Assembly (NCBI GenBank): GCA_023392475.1
Contig: JAEVZA010000333.1
Span: 1-6,242, forward strand
Source of the DNA: Actinomycetes bacterium
Lineage (GTDB): Bacteria; Actinomycetota; Acidimicrobiia; Acidimicrobiales; Microtrichaceae
DNA: 6,242 nucleotides
Direction of reading: 5' to 3'
Positions 5,520-6,242 of the stretch are shown piece by piece. Each line of letters starts with the position of its first letter. Positions within the stretch are counted from its first letter, which is position 1. The notes under the pieces are model-generated. The model was not told the DNA's origin and did not search any database. It saw only the letters and a program-made list of their open reading frames with translations. Position numbers and translations under genes: made by a program.

Positions 5520-6242
5520 GTGCCCGCCGCCCCCACCCGCCCTCGCGTCGCGCTGACGCTGACCCAGTGCTGGCACCGGGTCCCGGGCGGGACGGCCACC
5601 TCCGTCCTGCGCCTGGCGGCGGCCCTGGACGCGCTCGCGGGCACCTCCGACGGGGTCGACCTGGTCGGGGTGGGTGCCCGCGGCCGCCCCGCCGCGTCGG
5701 CCTCGCCGCTGCCCGTGCCGGTGCGCTCGCTGCCCCTCCCCGCACCGGTGCTCTACGACGCGTGGGACCGGCTCCGCCGCCCCGCGGTCCAGACCGCCAC
5801 CGGCGACGTGGACCTGGTCCACCTGACCGTGCCGATGTCGCCGCCCCGGTCGGCGGCGCCGCTCGTCGTCACCGTCCACGACCTGTTCCCGCTCGTCCGG
5901 CCCGAGTGGTTCACCGGCCGCGGCGCCCGCCTCATGCGGCGGGGCCTCGAGCGGATCCGCACCGACGCGGACGCCGTCGTCGTGCCGTCCAGGGAGGTCG
6001 CCGGCGAGTGCGTCCGCCACGGCTTCGACGCCGACCGCGTGCACGTCGTGCCGTGGGGCTCGACGCCCGTCGAGGTCGGCGACGACGACGTGGCCCGGGT
6101 CCGGGAGCGCCACGGCCTGGTCGGGCCGTACGTGCTGTTCGTCGGCACGCTCGAGCCGCGCAAGGGCCTGGCCGTGCTCGCCGACGCGATGGTCCTCCTG
6201 GGTCGCGCCGACGTGACGCTCGCCGTCGTCGGGCCGCAGGGC
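5520..6242 (+). CDS. GT4-family glycosyltransferase (5' part only)
   Basis: The first 241 codons are present and the frame is open at the right edge. It resembles GT-B fold, GT4-type retaining transferases that move a sugar from a nucleotide donor onto a growing glycan, usually at the cytoplasmic membrane face. Visible are a short first strand VALTLTQCW (10-18) followed by the Gly-rich VPGGTATS (21-28), VTVHDLFPLVRPEWF (117-131, typical of mannosyl/rhamnosyltransferase-like GT4 members), DAVVVPSREVAGECVRHGF (151-169), and VPWG (177-180). The start of the donor domain, YVLFVGTLEPRKGLAVLADA (204-223), is also visible. The donor-binding E-x7-E region would lie beyond the window. It is divergent from fcl, 85 bp apart, so the deoxysugar enzyme and this transferase may serve one polysaccharide. 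The donor and acceptor cannot be read from the sequence. The start is GTG 5520. Confidence 0.9.
   Translation, partial: MPAAPTRPRVALTLTQCWHRVPGGTATSVLRLAAALDALAGTSDGVDLVGVGARGRPAASASPLPVPVRSLPLPAPVLYDAWDRLRRPAVQTATGDVDLVHLTVPMSPPRSAAPLVVTVHDLFPLVRPEWFTGRGARLMRRGLERIRTDADAVVVPSREVAGECVRHGFDADRVHVVPWGSTPVEVGDDDVARVRERHGLVGPYVLFVGTLEPRKGLAVLADAMVLLGRADVTLAVVGPQG

Noticed and set aside
5435..5644. 70-residue N-terminal extension of GDP-fucose synthase
   Set aside because: Much of it is antisense to the glycosyltransferase gene, it has no family similarity, and ATG 5434 places the Rossmann strand at the usual distance from the start.
4227..6113. 628-codon minus-strand open frame covering fcl and the glycosyltransferase
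   Set aside because: It is Arg/Gly/Pro-rich, out of frame with fcl and antisense to the glycosyltransferase; it has no recognisable domain.
6134..6144. CTGTTCGTCGG in the glycosyltransferase gene, matching the intergenic hairpin arm
   Set aside because: An 11-nt match that encodes part of the conserved LFVGT segment; it is most likely chance at this base composition and has no inverted partner nearby.

Overview
The window comes from a very GC-rich bacterium, by eye above 70% G+C, with GTG start codons and third codon positions almost always G or C. The gene set includes an LCP protein with a LytR_C domain and a short, actinobacterial-style PabB. Together these point to a high-GC actinobacterium (Actinomycetota). 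Acidimicrobiia is possible, but the sequence alone does not prove it. I see no tRNA, rRNA, CRISPR array, insertion sequence or phage gene.

The layout has two parts. On the left, the minus strand carries a two-gene folate (p-aminobenzoate) unit. It consists of a complete pabB (276-1328) and the first 93 codons of a class IV aminotransferase, probably pabC (1-279), joined by a 4-base GTGA overlap. A 106-bp divergent intergenic region separates it from the second part, a set of cell-envelope polysaccharide genes. These are a membrane-anchored LytR-CpsA-Psr (LCP) protein (1435-2925, +), a UDP-glucose 6-dehydrogenase (3077-4384, +), a GDP-L-fucose synthase-type reductase/epimerase (4472-5434, -) and the first 241 codons of a GT4-family glycosyltransferase (5520 onward, +).

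The envelope genes plausibly work together. The dehydrogenase and the GDP-fucose synthase would supply UDP-glucuronate and GDP-L-fucose (or a similar 6-deoxyhexose). The glycosyltransferase would build a glycan, and the LCP protein would attach a finished polymer to the cell wall. This is inference from family membership and proximity. Gmd (GDP-mannose dehydratase), a flippase and a polymerase are not in the window.

The most distinctive non-coding element is a long near-perfect hairpin (24-nt arms, 5-nt loop) between the convergent ugd and fcl genes, probably a bidirectional terminator without a U-tract. TANNNT-type -10 boxes lie 6 to 9 nt upstream of three start codons (pabB, lcp, fcl), which suggests leaderless or near-leaderless transcripts. 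I found no clearly undescribed system; this looks like a fairly ordinary edge of a polysaccharide locus with some features worth checking.
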